Source of the DNA: Paraburkholderia sp. LEh10
Lineage (GTDB): Bacteria > Pseudomonadota > Gammaproteobacteria > Burkholderiales > Burkholderiaceae
DNA: 53,679 nt
NCBI RefSeq assembly: GCF_017814945.1
Contig: NZ_JAGIPX010000054.1
Span: 1-53,679 of the forward strand
Reading direction: 5' to 3'
Part shown: positions 52,023-53,679 of the stretch, one piece after another
How the letters are laid out: each line of letters opens with the position of its first letter
How positions within the stretch are numbered: the stretch's first letter is position 1
The notes under the pieces: model-generated
Seen by the model: the letters and a program-made list of their open reading frames with translations, nothing else
Database searches by the model: none
What the model was told of the DNA's origin: nothing
Made by a program: the position numbers and the translations under genes

Positions 52023-52988
52023 ATGAGCCAGAACGCCGCCACCGTCGCCCTCGTCAACCGGCTCAAGTTCAAGCATCTTGCGCTGCTCGTCGCTCTCGAC
52101 AATGCCCGCAATGTTCATCAGGCTGCCGATGCCATCAACGTCGCGCAGCCCAGCGCGAGCCGCATGCTCGGCGATATCGAACAAGCGCTTGGCTTTTTGC
52201 TGTTCGAACGCAACGCGCGCGGCATGCAGCCGACGCCGCTCGGCGTCGTCACGCTCGCGTACGCGCGGCGCGCGCTTGCTGAGCTGATGCGCTTTGCCGA
52301 AGACCTCGACGTGAAGCGCAAAGGCGGCCATGGGCAGTTGACTGTTGGCGCGATCATGGGCGCCGCGCCCGACCTGCTGGCGATGGCTGTCGCCGAGTTG
52401 AAAACGGAGCGGCCGCTTTTGCATGTATGCATTCTTGGCGAAACCAGCGATCAGGTGGTGCAATTGCTGCACCGGCGCGAAGTGGATCTGGCGCTCGGGC
52501 GTTTGACGGATCCTTTGCAGCATAACGATTTCAGTTTTGAGCCGCTCGCGCGGGAGACGCTCGTGCTGGTCGTGCGCGCGGTGCATCCACTGACGAAGCG
52601 CAAGTCGGTCACGCTTGCCGAGCTGATGGACTGGCCGTGGGTTGCGCAACCCATCACGAGTCCGGCGCGGGTGCTGTTCGAAGAGGAACTGGCGCGCGCG
52701 GGGCTTGGCACGCCAGCCAATCTGACTGAATGTGCGTCGATCTTTGCGACGCTGCAATTGCTCGAGAACTATGATGCCGTTGCGATGTTGCCTGAGTCCG
52801 TGGTGAGGGACCACGTGCGTGGCAAGCTGCTTGTCGGATTGCCTGTTGAGATTGGGAAGAGCCTTGCTGGGTTTGGGCTCCTTACTCGCAAGGATGAGGC
52901 TCTCGCTGAGCCGGCGCAGCGGTTTGTTGAACTGCTGCGGGTGCATTCGCATCGGCTTTCCAATGATGGGGGTTTGGTAGTGCACTAG
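52023..52988 (+). CDS. LysR-family regulator of the rhamnose cluster
   Basis: This 321-aa regulator has an N-terminal helix-turn-helix (FKHLALLVALDNARNVHQAADAINVAQPSASRMLGDIEQALGF is its region, about 11-55) and a periplasmic-binding-like effector domain. It is divergent from rhaM and the rhamnose importer. It resembles the GbpR-type sugar regulators. The start is ATG 52023. Confidence 0.88.
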   Translation: MSQNAATVALVNRLKFKHLALLVALDNARNVHQAADAINVAQPSASRMLGDIEQALGFLLFERNARGMQPTPLGVVTLAYARRALAELMRFAEDLDVKRKGGHGQLTVGAIMGAAPDLLAMAVAELKTERPLLHVCILGETSDQVVQLLHRREVDLALGRLTDPLQHNDFSFEPLARETLVLVVRAVHPLTKRKSVTLAELMDWPWVAQPITSPARVLFEEELARAGLGTPANLTECASIFATLQLLENYDAVAMLPESVVRDHVRGKLLVGLPVEIGKSLAGFGLLTRKDEALAEPAQRFVELLRVHSHRLSNDGGLVVH

Positions 52989-53006
52989 GATTTGGACTTT
53001 GCGGTT

Positions 53007-53098
53007 TGTTTTGCCGCTAGCGCTGGCAATGTTTTGCCGCTATCGCTGGCATTGTTTTGCCGCTTTCGCTGGCATTGTTTTGCCGCTTTCGCTGGCAT
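53007..53098 (+). repeat. 23-bp tandem repeat after the LysR gene
   Basis: There are four units with consensus TGTTTTGCCGCTTTCGCTGGCAT, differing at one to three bases. They begin 19 bases after the LysR stop and run into the GC-rich start of the large palindrome. Confidence 0.9.
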
Positions 53099-53679
53099 CC
53101 GCGATAGCGCCTCGCGGCGCGGGCGTTGCCCCTGTGCGGGGCGGCACCTCCTTTCTTTGCCGCGGCAAAGAAAGGAGGCAAAGAAAGCCGCTCACACCGC
53201 CAATGCTTGACGCTTGTCCACGGGCTCTCACCATCCCCGTTTTTATCGCGGCAGTGTGCTCGCCCACGCCCGTTGCCCACGCACTGATTGCGCCTCACCC
53301 GCTTCATGTACCCGCATTGCAAGCCATGCCCTCGATTATCCAGCGCCCCTGCGCGGCAAACCTATGTAGGCCTTCGCGCAATCAGGACACCTTCGCTGCG
53401 CGACGTGCCTGCACAGTTCGGGCGCTGCCCTGTGAGGCGCGACAACCGACATATGTTTGCCGCACAGGGCACTGAAGCATCACGGACGGGTAGCCGCTGT
53501 ATGAGCGCGTGGAGCGGGTGAGGCATTCAATCAGCGCGTGGGCAACGGGCAAAGTCAACACACTGCCATGCGAAGTGCGGGGACGTTGAGAGCCCGTGGG
53601 CGAGGGTCAAGCATTGGCGGGGTGAGCGGCTTTCTTTGCTTACTTTCTTTGCCGCGGCAAAGAAAGTAAGTGCCGCCCC
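53091..53679. repeat. Large imperfect inverted repeat (two copies of the dispersed element)
   Basis: The left arm (53138 to about 53380) and the right arm (about 53440 to 53679) are inverted copies. Both carry the hairpin with TTTCTTTGCCGCGGCAAAGAAA at the outside, then AAAGAAAGCCGCTCAC, CCGCCAATGCTTGAC, CCACGGGCTCTCA, GCAGTGTG, CCCGTTGCCCACGC, CCTCACCCGCT and GCGGCAAAC-TATGT nearest the centre. About 60 bases separate them. The left arm extends outward through 53091-53137, which matches the tail of copy A at the window start. The window ends before the right arm would do so. No gene is credible in it. Confidence 0.88.

Noticed and set aside
52999..53475. Open frame of 158 codons after the LysR gene
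   Set aside because: Lies wholly in tandem and inverted repeats; translation is low-complexity.
1..53679. Composite transposon flanked by the end repeats
   Set aside because: No transposase or integrase, and another copy family member lies inside the window; contig breakage is simpler.
1..53679. CRISPR array
   Set aside because: All tandem arrays seen are contiguous short units without spacers, and no cas genes are present.

Overview
The window looks like chromosomal DNA of a Burkholderiaceae bacterium, most likely Paraburkholderia or a close relative. The evidence is high GC, strong GC3 codon use, several small families common in that group (DUF4148, DUF1488, DUF1653, an 87-aa second IF-1), and a betaproteobacterial mix of catabolic cassettes. 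No tRNA, rRNA, CRISPR array, transposase or phage gene was seen. Both window ends lie inside the same repeat family in the same orientation, so the window may be a contig that broke at repeats.

Layout. 0.2-6.1 kb: a branched-chain acyl-CoA operon (acyl-CoA dehydrogenase, acyl-CoA synthetase, mmsA) with a divergent AraC-type regulator. 6.2-8.8 kb: an NfeD/stomatin pair. 9-16 kb: a DUF4148 protein, a purine permease, small conserved proteins, an AcoR-like sigma-54 activator, a ferritin-like/VIT1 iron protein with a ferredoxin, and a DUF1653 protein. 16.2-20.3 kb: a D-amino-acid cassette resembling dauBAR (YheO-type regulator, ornithine-cyclodeaminase homologue, periplasmic binding protein, FAD dehydrogenase) with two matching operator-like sites. 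20.4-24.2 kb: an AEC transporter abutting a chemoreceptor remnant, then cbtBA under a cobalamin riboswitch with a divergent phosphatase. 25-30 kb: IF-1, a GntR regulator with a divergent MFS exporter, and nasT-nasS behind a sigma-54 promoter and an NtrC-like site. 30-34.2 kb: choline/betaine ABC transporter genes with a GlxA/GbdR-like regulator. 34.6-37.3 kb: an IlvD/Edd sugar-acid dehydratase with a DHDPS-family enzyme.

37.7-45.8 kb holds the most unusual system. It is an apparent operon of a secreted unknown protein, two paralogous double-glycine Ser/Thr-rich peptides, an LpxL-like acyltransferase, an HlyD adaptor, a C39-peptidase ABC exporter and a TolC protein, facing an orphan NarL/RcsB-type response regulator. 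I read it as a type I secretion system for a new peptide family, possibly acylated.

45.9-53.0 kb is a rhamnose uptake/catabolism cluster (rhaS, rhaQ, rhaP, rhaT, lactonase, mutarotase) with a divergent LysR regulator. The last 0.7 kb is non-coding: a 23-bp tandem array and a roughly 540-bp imperfect palindrome made of two inverted copies of the end repeat.

All family names are judged by eye from the translated sequence; no database search was run. Start codons were chosen from visible Shine-Dalgarno sequences where possible.
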